Source of the DNA: Anthoceros angustus
Taxonomy: Eukaryota > Streptophyta > Anthocerotopsida > Anthocerotales > Anthocerotaceae
Assembly: GCA_010909165.1 (NCBI GenBank)
Contig: MU008187.1
Span: 638,247 to 702,246 of the forward strand
DNA length: 64,000 nt
Direction: 5' to 3'
Shown: positions 12,669-21,938 of the stretch, piece after piece
How the letters are laid out: every line of letters starts with the position of its first letter
How positions within the stretch are numbered: position 1 is the first letter of the stretch
Position numbers and translations under genes: made by a program
Notes under the pieces: generated by a model
Database searches by the model: none
What the model saw: the letters and a program-made list of their open reading frames with translations, nothing else
Told to the model about the DNA's origin: nothing

Positions 12669-12887
12669 TCACTTAGCATACATGTTTATCAAAGTGATCG
12701 ACACAAATGCATCAGCTTGAAGTCCTTTTGCATGAGTGCATATACGCATATTTGCATGAAGCTGCCTTTCGAAATGCAATGCTGCCACATTTGCACAACC
12801 GAAAGTCACATCTTCGACTTGGACTTGAATTACCCATGATGGAGGACTGGATGGGATAATTAATTCACACTCACTTACTCTTAGCAA
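12669..12887 (-). pseudogene. PPR gene fragment
   Basis: The minus strand encodes CANVAALHFERQLHA and, further on, KGLQADAFV and TLINMYAK. This matches the intact PPR gene at 18975-21113 (CANVAALHLGRQLHA, KGLQADLFVASSLINMYAK) except for an insert of about four residues. Nothing PPR-like continues on either side, so this is a single-repeat relic, perhaps carried by a transposon. Confidence 0.75.
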
Positions 12888-12945
12888 ATAGAACCAAACG
12901 AAATCTTTGCAGCTTCTCTGGTCGGAAACGAGGTTGCGCAGAGTC

Positions 12946-13113
12946 TTCCGGACAAAATGAGGAGACTTGGAGATCTATTGCCCGAAATTTCTGAAAAGGA
13001 GCCGAACCCTTGCCCTTACAAGACAAAATAAGGAGTCTTGGAGATCCATTGCCCGAAATTTCCGATTAGGAGCCGAACCCTTGCCCTTACAAACCAGAAC
13101 CTTAGATCAACGA
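12946..13113. repeat. 71-bp tandem repeat with tRNA-like segment
   Basis: Two full copies (12961-13031 and 13032-about 13091, period 71) and a partial one upstream share 'ttggagatc.attgcccgaa' and 'gagccgaacccttgccctta'. The last copy runs on into 'aaaccagaaccttagatcaa', which resembles the anticodon and D arms of the nearby tRNA-Leu gene. On the minus strand a B-box-like GGTTCGGCTCC is present. I infer a decayed tRNA-derived repeat. Confidence 0.55.
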
Positions 13114-13380
13114 CAACCAAGACGACAACAACACTTCACCTATAATCGTCAACAACCTTAACATGGCGCCTTTGGATGCATAGCCGCTTACCAATGAAAG
13201 TAGTCCTATCCCACTAGATCAAGTTGGAGGTCCTCAAGTCTCAATCTCGGTGGGTCGCCCTGTAGATGATCAACCATACGAATCTCTCAATATAATATCC
13301 TTCTTTCGGCTTGTGAAGTGGGATGAACTCCAAGTAAACCATATCATATGACATAGTGAACAATGACTTTGTGTCCTCCT

Positions 13381-13571
13381 TGACAAAACAAGGAGCGGAA
13401 GCAATTGTGTGCAAGAGCAAAAAATGAAATAGGCAAGTTTCAAAACTGTGAGACATATAAAGTAGTTATAAAACTGAATCTACCGGTAGTGTCTGTTCAT
13501 GTCTAGGGTGCCCTAAGTTAAATCATAGAAATACTATGTTCAAACGTGCCTTAAATATGAGATCCTCTACA
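13381..13571 (-). repeat. 3' LTR of the copia element
   Basis: 191 bp, preceded on the minus strand by the purine-rich gcgagtgggag and beginning TGTAGAGG. It differs from the 5' LTR by substitutions and short indels, so the insertion is not recent. Confidence 0.9.
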
Positions 13572-13686
13572 CTCCCACTCGCTTTGGAACAACATGAAAT
13601 GAGGCTAACTAACTTACACGTCTAGTTCACTCTTGAACAACACTTGAAATACAGCAAGTCAACTTGATGAAGAGAAATTCTCTCGC

Positions 13687-14052
13687 TTATGAAACATTAT
13701 TTGACAAATCTGTGAGACCCAAAGTAGAAGAGAAATAATCATGTTTAGACTTTGATAAGCCCTTGGTAAATAAATCAGCTAGGTTCTCCTCTGTTGGGAC
13801 ATATTCAATAATAACTTGATGCTCAACAACTACAAATTCGCCTCCACCATTTGTGCAAACAGCTTTCAGCTGAACATTGAGTTGTTGTTCAGCCTTGTTG
13901 ATGTACTCAAGAAATCTATTTGCTGTTTCAGACTTGTGCCACAGAAAATACGTGTGTGTCATTCTAGTGGCGTCGTCCACAATAGGCATGAAGTACAAAG
14001 ACTGATTGAAGGAGGCACATGGCATAGTATCACATAGGTCTGTGTGGACCAA
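13687..14052 (-). pseudogene. copia integrase joined to RNase H tail
   Basis: The frame begins with integrase-core sequence (VHTDLC, YFMPIVDDATRMTHTYFLW, TNGGGEF). It then passes without a break into HQVIIEYVPTEENLADLFTK, the conserved end of copia RNase H. In a full element these points lie roughly 600 residues apart. An internal deletion has therefore removed the rest of integrase, all of reverse transcriptase and most of RNase H, keeping frame by chance. Confidence 0.85.
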
Positions 14053-14557
14053 TATATTCTAATGGAGAGATTGCTCGCATTGCAGGACTAGAGGGAAAGG
14101 GAGCTACACAACTCTTGGCATGTACTCAAGAAATCTATTTGCTGTTTCAGTCTTGTGCCACAGAAAATACGTGTGTGTCATTCTAGTGGTGTCGTCCACA
14201 ATAGGCATGAAGTACAAAGACTGATTGAAGGAGGCACATGGCATAGTATCACATAGGTCTGTGTGGACCAATATATTCTAATGGAGAGATTGCTCGCATT
14301 GCAGGACTAGAGGGAAAGGGAGCTACACAACTCTTGGCATGTACTCAAGAAATCTATTTGCTGTTTCAGTCTTGTGCCACAGAAAATACGTGTGTGTCAT
14401 TCTAGTGGTGTCGTCCACAATAGGCATGAAGTACAAAGACTGATTGAAGGAGGCACATGGCATAGTATCACATAGGTCTGTGTGGACCAATATATTCTAA
14501 TGGAGAGATTGCTCGCGTTGCAGGACTAGAAGGAAAGGGAGCTACACAACTCTTGGC
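13901..14557 (-). repeat. 219-bp tandem triplication in copia integrase
   Basis: Three nearly identical copies start at 13901, 14120 and 14339 on the plus strand (period exactly 219, or 73 codons). Each covers the segment before integrase and the start of the core, including VHTDLC and DD.TRMTHTYFLW. Differences are single bases. Every copy carries a TAG ('ctctccattagaat' on the minus strand), so the polyprotein is closed. Confidence 0.92.
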
Positions 14558-14750
14558 GTATACACATGACTCACATGGTGGTAACGGAGACAATTGAGAT
14601 AAAGGTTCTGCATAAAGCTGATTGTTTTGAGTGAGAGATACCAACTTATGTGAATTAACATGTGCTAGCCTATTGCTTGGATTGAGTCAAGCTTGCAACA
14701 TTGCCAACATGTGATGGGGGCAGATCTTTCCTGTATAGGTCATTAAAAGG

Positions 14751-15110
14751 TCAACCAGTACAAAGACATGACGAATTAGGAGGATTGATTGTGTCCCGGA
14801 TCATGCAGGTGTCTCCAGCAAAGTGAATAGTGTATTGATTTGATAGTGTAAGTTTGCGAATTGAAAGTAAGTTCTTAAACATTTGAGGGACATGGCAGAC
14901 ATCCTCTAACTTCATAATTCTACCTTCCTCACAGGACAACAACACAGTGCTTCTTCCTTGGACTTGAAGACCACTATCGTCACCCAACAGTACGAAGCTA
15001 CCTGGGTCACAAGACTGATCTAATGAAAAGAAAGATTCAGTGTGACAAATATGGGCTGAAGCTCCACTATCAATGTACCAACTGTACGTGTCTTTCTTTG
15101 TGGTGACCAA
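14751..15110 (-). pseudogene. copia aspartic protease segment
   Basis: The frame contains YSWYIDSGASAHICH, with the catalytic DSGA of retroviral-type aspartic proteases, then DVCHVPQMFKNLLSIRKLT, a conserved copia stretch after the protease. The polyprotein frame does not continue cleanly into integrase. Confidence 0.88.
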
Positions 15111-15183
15111 ATATACAGCTAAGAGACCTTGTGTTTTTTGTTGTGCAATATTTACTAAAAGTGGTAATCCTCTCCTTGGATCT

Positions 15184-15796
15184 CCAGCTCTTTTCTTACG
15201 ACTTTCCTTCTTGTAATGTCTTTCTACTTAGCACCAATGGCAGGCTCCTTTCCTCCTTGGTGATGGAGATGAGGTGAACGGCCGATTGTTGTAAGGAGGA
15301 CGTCCTAGTCCTCGTCCGCATCCTTGTCCTTTCCCTCTGCCTCGTATATATTAATGTGTTCGGAGACAGCTTCGTTTTCACCCATCTGCATCTCGTAAAA
15401 TGACTTTATTGCATTTAACACACTCATTGTATCTACTCCTTTGTAGAGTTGATTTAAGTTCCTCCATGCGGTGGTTGCATCTGTAGCTCCTGTAACATGC
15501 TGAGCAGTTGTCCTGTCAAGTCTAGATAAGATAATAGTGCGTGCCTCCTTATTGGTCTTCGCCCAAGCTGCTTCATCGATTACTAATGCTGGATTTGCTC
15601 CGATTGTTACAGGCTTGGCATAGGTGCCATCAACGACCGTCTAAAGGTCATTATCTTCTAGAATGCCCTGCATTCTTATCGCCCAAATGTCGTATTCCGT
15701 TCCAAAAAATCTGTTGCGCCCCTTAAAGTCGATATTGACTGTATTATTTATTGTCGGGCTGGTTGTGGTAGATATACTACCTGATCTAGATGCCAT
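15184..15796 (-). pseudogene. copia gag with broken zinc knuckle
   Basis: The frame opens with ATG at 15796 and reads typical copia gag: FKGRNRFFGTEYDIWAIRMQ, then after a TAG at 15641-15643, AWAKTNKEARTIILSRLD and TAWRNLNQLYKGVDTMSVLN. A degenerate CCHC knuckle near 15190-15245 reads CHWC, a stop, then HYKKES: the second cysteine pair is lost. The frame is not open throughout. A leader of about 650 bp separates it from the primer-binding site. Confidence 0.85.
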
Positions 15797-16442
15797 GTTT
15801 ATAAATCGTGTGGTTGTCCTAGTTTGAATATGCCTGCAATTTTTGTTAGGAGGAGACCACGTTCAAAAGGGCTCAATACCCTAATCATATTTTGCACTAG
15901 AAATGGTGCTAGCTACTGCGAACTTAATAAGCACATATTCAACGTACCACAAATTAGGTGAGGGTTCACTTACATCTATGGATTCTTCCATTTTGACAAA
16001 GGGTACATTGCTAGTGGTAGGATTCCTGGCTCTAATCAGAGATGTAATTTGCTGATCTATCTCAACTAATTTCTTGTGCAGCTTGGTGATGTCTGATTAC
16101 TGTCTAGTAATTACTTTCACTAAATTGGAGGAAGCTAAGCGGTGGCATTTTTCAAACTGCTGTAGGAAGGTAAATGCCTGCAATTGCAAATTCTCTATAC
16201 TTTCTATCTAACATTCAATGATTTGGATTGAAGTGCGCATTTGATGCCTTTTTGTCATTGTATTCAAAGCAGGGTCTTAAACTACATCTGCACTGTACAG
16301 GACCATGTGGCACCTGACTGGGAATTTTATGGCTACGGTGTTAGAAGGGTGAGAATTCATGCAAGAAATTCCCAGTGTTTCCACCGCTGTGCCTAGGCAT
16401 TATGCTAATATTTACAATTGTCTGTACATTAAGGCTATGATT

Positions 16443-16460
16443 GTTATGGCTCTGATACCA
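16443..16460 (-). other. Primer-binding site (initiator tRNA-Met type)
   Basis: The minus strand reads tggtatcagagccataac directly after the 5' LTR. TGGTATCAGAGC is the usual plant copia site, complementary to initiator tRNA-Met. Confidence 0.92.
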
Positions 16461-16640
16461 TGACAAAACATAGGAGCGAAAGCAATTGTATGCAAGAACA
16501 AAAAAATGAATTAAGCAAGTGTCAAAACTGTGAGATATATAGCGTAGTTATAAAAATGAATCTAGTGTTTGTTCATGTCTGAGGTGCCCTAAGTTATTTC
16601 TTAGAAATACTATGTTCAAACGTGCCATTAATCCTCTACA
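16461..16640 (-). repeat. 5' LTR of the copia element
   Basis: 180 bp, bounded by TGTAGAGG at its outer end and TTTTGTCA at its inner end on the minus strand. It aligns along its length with 13381-13571. The inner end is followed directly by the primer-binding site. Confidence 0.9.
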
Positions 16641-18974
16641 CTCTTGAGTCTTGCTAGGGTTTATGTTTGAGCCAATTCAACCCTCAGAGACGGTCCTGTA
16701 ATGTGCTGAAATCTGCACGAAGCACAATTTTCATGACATATTTCCTTTTCCATAGGATGCAGGCACGTATGGCTTCATGGAATCTATGAGGATAGCTTGA
16801 ATGCAAGTTGTATTTGGCGATAACCATTTGGCATTTCCTTCCCACTTCGGATTCCCCGCATCCACATTCCTTCTTCACTCTTCCCACAGCCTCATGATTC
16901 CGGCACTTCTTCTCCACCGCAATACTCACTTCTTCTTCAAGACTCGCTCCTCACTCACCCTCCCCCTTCTCTTATCCTTAGCAATATCTTGCCATACTTG
17001 CTGGATCAAGTATGGGAAGAGATCAAACAAGCTTCCGTCTCAAGAACACGAGCAAGAGTCAAACAAGGGAGTCAGACAACGTGTTCCTGAACAGGTCGCA
17101 TCTCTTGAACATCTTGCTATCAGCATAGGATCCCTGGCATCTGCGATATCATCTTCAGCTTCCTGGGTGAAGTTCCGGGGTTGCAAAGACACGAATGTGA
17201 TCGGGAAGCACTGGAAGAATCACATGGGTGGTTGAGCTACGGTTGAGGATTTCAATGAGAGTACGTATCACATGGAGTGAGACATCGGGCAACGACATCC
17301 CTTCTTCTTAATTGGATTTGCTAAAAGTTAGACTACTTTGTGGGTGCTATCAATGGTATGGGGGCTAGGCATTTTCGTTCTCGTCACCTTCTCCGGATTC
17401 CCACTTTTTCACCAATATGCAATGAGGTTGCCTGAGGTATCACCAACCACGTGGACCACAGTGCTACATGTCATAAACCACCTTGCGGGTGCACGAACCG
17501 CCTCTCGGTAGACCAACCATTCACGGCGTGTATAAATCACCCAGTGGATGCATCAATCAAACACCAAACATACCAGCAGTATCATTAGATGCTTCCAATT
17601 TTCTTGAGCATTGAATTCGTTATAATTTAAAAAATATATTTTTAATTAAATGTTTTTGAGAAACAAAACGTGAATAAATAATATCAAGAAGAAAACCATG
17701 GCCAAAGGTTCAAAAAAGGAGAGTAGATGATACAAAATAACAAAAGATGCCAACTAAAGGCTGCCCGGATCAACAACCATCTAGCAGCCGGAAATTTTGT
17801 AAGTTTAGATACCATTAGAATACTATCATGTAAGTATTTTACGAAAATTCAAAATTTTTCATCTTCCAATACGCTTCTAACCATTATAAGAAGAGGTGCT
17901 TACCATCTTAAGGCCCCATTGAGCCTAAAGATAATAAACACCCTCCCCCCTTCCATAGGTTGTTCCTCTTTGTCTCTACCCCAAAAGTCTCCACGCCCAA
18001 ATACTAGATCAATTTCATTAAAAATGAAAGGAAAAATCAAATATAAATACTCGATCAATTTCACCGAAAAGAAAGGAACAAGGAAATTGAACGCCAAAAC
18101 ATGAGAGAGAAAAAACACATGATCTTTAGTGTCTCCCCCGCACTACCGCAAACCTAAGACATGATCTTTGTTGTCTCGCTCACAACAAGGGCCGCTGTCG
18201 GAAGGTTCTCCAAGTCCACGCCCTCTAAATTCCATGGAATGTAAATATTCAATAAATTTCATAAAGAAAAAAAGCAACAAGGAAATTGAATGCCAAAAAA
18301 TGCGAGAAAAATTATTTGATCTAGGTCCCATTGTTTTTGAGATTATGAGCCACAACCTTCAGAATCATAGGCGGCCCGACCACGTCAAAGTACCTCTCTA
18401 TAGGCTGCTTGCAAGGCGGACAAACACCTCCATCGCAACGACGCGCTGCAGCCAACAAGGTGGCAACATGGCTCGTTCACACGAGACCTTAGGGCTGCAG
18501 CAAACAAGCTGGCAACATGGCTCGCTCACACGAGATCTTAGGGCTTTCTGGCAGAGAAAACAGCATCACATATCGGAATTCCGGCAGCACGCGCGCATGC
18601 CTTTCTCCCGCAAGCGTAGGGCAGAACTCCATCGATTTCCAGGAGTCGGTACTTCCTGCACCAGGCATCCTAAACCCCTCGAACACCAAGCATGTTCTTG
18701 TGCTTCTCCTCCGGCTTCACCGAAGCGCCTGGATCGGTGATCGCCTCTTCTTCCCCACTTGAAGCCTGTTAACGGGTGAGCAATAACTCCCGGAGACTGA
18801 TTGGATGTTGCCAAAACCCTTTGAAAGTAGGGCCCACTTAAAGGCATGCTTAGAAGCTTGTGTTCGTAACTGGTCGAATTTCCCTATCTTGGGATTTCCA
18901 ACGGAAACGTAGTCCGATCATCATGGTGGGAGAGAGACATGCACAGATGTACATAGCTTGCGATCCCGATAGGC
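16641..18974. other. Gene-free region upstream of the PPR gene
   Basis: I find no supported gene. A diverged direct repeat pairs about 17940-18115 with 18160-18310 (shared 'aggaaattgaa.gccaaaa' and 'tcaatttcat..aaaatg'). A 49-bp tandem duplication lies at 18449-18546 (shared 'ggcaacatggctcg.tcacac'). Open frames on both strands are short and show no domain. Confidence 0.5.
18449..18546. repeat. 49-bp tandem duplication
   Basis: Two adjacent copies of 'caag.tggcaacatggctcg' followed by tcacacgaga and ttagggct, offset by 49 bp, differ at a few positions. Confidence 0.8.
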
Positions 18975-21113
18975 ATGGCTGTCTGGAGTCCTGCAGTTGA
19001 GTCGCGCAAAGGGCATCGGCACCCGTGGTGGGGACCGTGTTTGTGGAACCAACAAGAAGGTGAGAATGTAGGAACAGCTCCCGCTCAGCTGACGTCAAGG
19101 AATCAACTTTCGGCAAACAACGAAGCCGCCAAGTGCAGCACCTTCGCAACAAACTCAGCCCGGCGTGGAGGATGTTTGGCTGGAGACGGATCTTCCAGCA
19201 AGGCTCGTGGCTTGGATGTGCAGCTGGGTGCTCTGGCTATGGAACGAACATCCAGCTGGGGCGTGTCTGCAGGATTCGAAACGGGCGTAACCCCTGGAAC
19301 GGTAAGCCAACTATGTGAGCAGGGGCAGCTGCGTGAGGCCGTTGAAGCGTTGGGATATTTGGTGCACACAGACACTCATGTTGCCAAACCGATTTTGTAT
19401 GCGGTCCTAAAAGAATGTGTGGCGAAGAACGATCTAAGTCTGGCACGGCGGTTTCATGCTCTGGCGGTGAAGAAGGGATATGATAGGGCGGATACGTTCT
19501 TGTGCAACCACATCCTGCGAATGTATGCTTCTCATGACAGGTTGCAAGAGGCCATGGATGTGTTCAACATGGTGGCCAAACCAGATGCCTTCACGTGGTC
19601 AGCCATAATTTCTGCACATGTTAAGCACGGGCAGGATAAGCAGGCGATGCAACTTTATCATCGGATGCGCATGTCCTATGTGAAGCCAGATGGGCATGTG
19701 TTTGTAGCAGCTCTGCAGGCTTGTGCGAGGGGAAGAGACTTGAAGTCTGGACAGGAGGTGCATGCTCATGTGTTGGCTAGTGGCGTTGAGCGTGATCAGT
19801 TTGTATGTTGCTGCTTGGTGGATATGTATGCAAAGTGTGGCAGCCTGGAAGACGCTGAAAGAGTGTTTGACGGGCTTTCTCGGAAGGATGTGGTGATGTG
19901 GAGTGCCATGATAGCAGGATATTCCCAGCTGGCCATGGGTGATAAGGCCCTTTGTCTTTATAGTGCTATGCAAGAAGAAGGCATGGCTGCACCCAATTCT
20001 GTGACATTTGTATGCCTCCTGCAGGCATGTGCAAGTGTGGGCACTCGGGCTTTGGAGAAGGGGAAGCAGCTTCATGCACAGGTTAGGGAACGGGGATTCC
20101 ATGCCGATGTTGTTGTAGGTGGGAGCCTGGTGAACATGTATGCAAAGTGCGGCAGCCTGAAGGATGCTCGAGTTGTGTTTGACGGACTTGGTCACAAAAA
20201 CGAGGTGACATGGACTGCCATGATTGCAGGGTATTCCCAGCAGGGCATGGGGCACGAAGCCCTTCGTCTTTACAGTGCTATGCAAGAAGAAGGCCTGGCT
20301 GCAGCGGATTCTGTGACTTTCGTTTGTCTCTTGCAGGCATGTGCAAATGTGGCAGCTTTGCATCTCGGGAGGCAGCTTCATGCAGAAATTAAAGAAAAAG
20401 GACTTCAAGCTGACTTGTTTGTCGCCAGCAGTTTGATAAACATGTATGCTAAGTCAGGGTGTATGGTTGATGCACAGGAGGTGTTTGACGCATTGCCCAA
20501 ACGAGACGACGTCACCTGGAATGCACTGATTGCTGGATATACCTTACAAGGAGAGAGTGAAAAGGTTTTTGACTTGGTTCAGAAAATGAGGCAGGATGGC
20601 GTCCAGCCAGCCGGCATTACTTTCCTTAGTTTACTTACAGTCTGCAGTCATACGGGTCTAGTGAAAACGGGACAATATTACTTTGAGGCTATGAATAGAC
20701 AATATAGGATAAGTCCCACAGTGGAGCACTACACATGCATGGTGGATCTCCTGGGTCGTGCAGGCCAGCTGGATGAGGCGTTAGCTCTGGTAAGGGCAAT
20801 GCCTGTTCTGCCTGATACTGCAGTCTGGAGCACTCTATTGGGTGCGTGTCGAAAGTGGGGCAATGTGGAGGTGGGACGGTATGCTTTCGATGAAGCAGTG
20901 AAGCTGGACAAGAAAGATGACTCAGCATATGTGTTGATGTCAAACATATATACTGGTGCCCAGATGTGGGAGCAAGCACAGGAGATGCAGGCCATGAGAC
21001 TAAGAATCAGGGCATGGAAGCAACCAGGCCAGAGCTGGTGGACAGACTTGTACGGACTGGTACACAGTTTTGTGGTTGATATAAGGAATATCGCGGAAGT
21101 GAATGAAGCGTGA
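18975..21113 (+). CDS. PLS-class PPR protein, E-type
   Basis: A single exon of 712 residues, the usual structure of plant PPR genes. Such proteins bind organellar RNA, often for editing. From about residue 130 it is a run of P, L and S repeats with the usual signatures (LVDMYAKCGSLEDAERVFD, VVMWSAMIAGYSQ, CLLQACA). An E-type region follows from about residue 616: VWSTLLGACRKWGNVEVGR, SAYVLMSNIY and the PG-box-like QPGQSW. It stops at VHSFVVDI plus nine residues, so no DYW deaminase domain is present. Two consecutive repeats are almost alike (GYSQ..MG.(K/E)AL.LYSAMQEEG), suggesting internal duplication. The first in-frame ATG is 18975; the ATG at 19239 (MERTSSWGVS) is an alternative. An organellar transit peptide is expected but not obvious. 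Convergent with the GH51 gene. Confidence 0.9.
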   Translation: MAVWSPAVESRKGHRHPWWGPCLWNQQEGENVGTAPAQLTSRNQLSANNEAAKCSTFATNSARRGGCLAGDGSSSKARGLDVQLGALAMERTSSWGVSAGFETGVTPGTVSQLCEQGQLREAVEALGYLVHTDTHVAKPILYAVLKECVAKNDLSLARRFHALAVKKGYDRADTFLCNHILRMYASHDRLQEAMDVFNMVAKPDAFTWSAIISAHVKHGQDKQAMQLYHRMRMSYVKPDGHVFVAALQACARGRDLKSGQEVHAHVLASGVERDQFVCCCLVDMYAKCGSLEDAERVFDGLSRKDVVMWSAMIAGYSQLAMGDKALCLYSAMQEEGMAAPNSVTFVCLLQACASVGTRALEKGKQLHAQVRERGFHADVVVGGSLVNMYAKCGSLKDARVVFDGLGHKNEVTWTAMIAGYSQQGMGHEALRLYSAMQEEGLAAADSVTFVCLLQACANVAALHLGRQLHAEIKEKGLQADLFVASSLINMYAKSGCMVDAQEVFDALPKRDDVTWNALIAGYTLQGESEKVFDLVQKMRQDGVQPAGITFLSLLTVCSHTGLVKTGQYYFEAMNRQYRISPTVEHYTCMVDLLGRAGQLDEALALVRAMPVLPDTAVWSTLLGACRKWGNVEVGRYAFDEAVKLDKKDDSAYVLMSNIYTGAQMWEQAQEMQAMRLRIRAWKQPGQSWWTDLYGLVHSFVVDIRNIAEVNEA

Positions 21114-21938
21114 AACCATCTTTCTCTAAAAAGACAAGGGTGTGTTAGACACTTGGACTCATCACCGGCAGACATCCCTGACGATGCAATGGAAGCTCAT
21201 TTATATAGGCAGAGATGGCAGGGTTGTCACACTGCAAAGACCTTAAGAACAGCGCGGAAGCTGGATGTGAGTTGGATAAATGCAGTACAGGGACCGGAGA
21301 ATGTCTCTGTTAAGGGTAGGAAACCCCAGGGGCTGACTTCCTACATTGCCTAGACACACTGCAGGCATTTGACAGACGGTTACAACGTCTATCTCATCCA
21401 CGCGCTTCCGCAGCACGATGTTGTCCCCAGATCTAGGGCCACTGATGGGATAGGTGGGTGTAAGTTAGCAAGGAGGGACTTGAGTGACCCATGATGGAGG
21501 AAAGGACAAGGATGATTAGGATGAGGTCGTAGAAGAAGATGAGCTCATAGATGGTGCAGGTGACAGCCGGTCGTGTGAGTCTTCCAGACATAATGAGGAC
21601 CCTTGAAAATTCCCGGAATTTCTGGTCCTTCAACTGTAAGAGCGAGGCCTGCACGTTTAATGGCAGCTCTTCACCATGCAATGGTCCAAGAGACTTGGAT
21701 GTAGCGGATAGAAAGATGCTGAAGAAGCTCTCGGAGCCATAACTACAAGAAAAGTACTCTAACGCTTGTCAAGTCAGTGCAGTACAACTGTCAACTATCC
21801 AGCCTTCACAAAGCACACAATTGACAAATATATGAAACTTTGCTTGCGAAGGGTTTATCAGTTAACCAGTCGCCAATGGGGGAAACTACAGTGACGAATC
21901 TTCAGCGCTGATTCTCCACTGCATACTGGACCAGATAC
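21114..21938. other. Intergenic region between PPR and GH51 genes
   Basis: This presumably holds the 3' ends of the two convergent genes. I see no exon and no DYW-domain remnant downstream of the PPR stop. Confidence 0.5.

Larger units (their letters stand above)
13381..16640 (-). mobile_element. Ty1/copia LTR retrotransposon, internally deleted
   Basis: An element with both ends, about 3.26 kb, on the minus strand. Its LTRs are 16461-16640 (5') and 13381-13571 (3'). They start TG and end CA in element orientation and align with small indels. The primer-binding site TGGTATCAGAGC abuts the 5' LTR. A purine tract (gcgagtgggag) abuts the 3' LTR. Flanks CTCCT and CTCTT may be a decayed 5-bp target duplication. 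Inside are gag, a zinc knuckle, protease and the start of integrase, then a direct jump to the RNase H tail. Reverse transcriptase is missing, so the element is non-autonomous. Full copia elements are about 5 kb. Confidence 0.9.

Noticed and set aside
16801-17235. 144-codon plus-strand frame
   Set aside because: Ser/Leu/His-rich without domain, in repeat-rich sequence next to the copia element.
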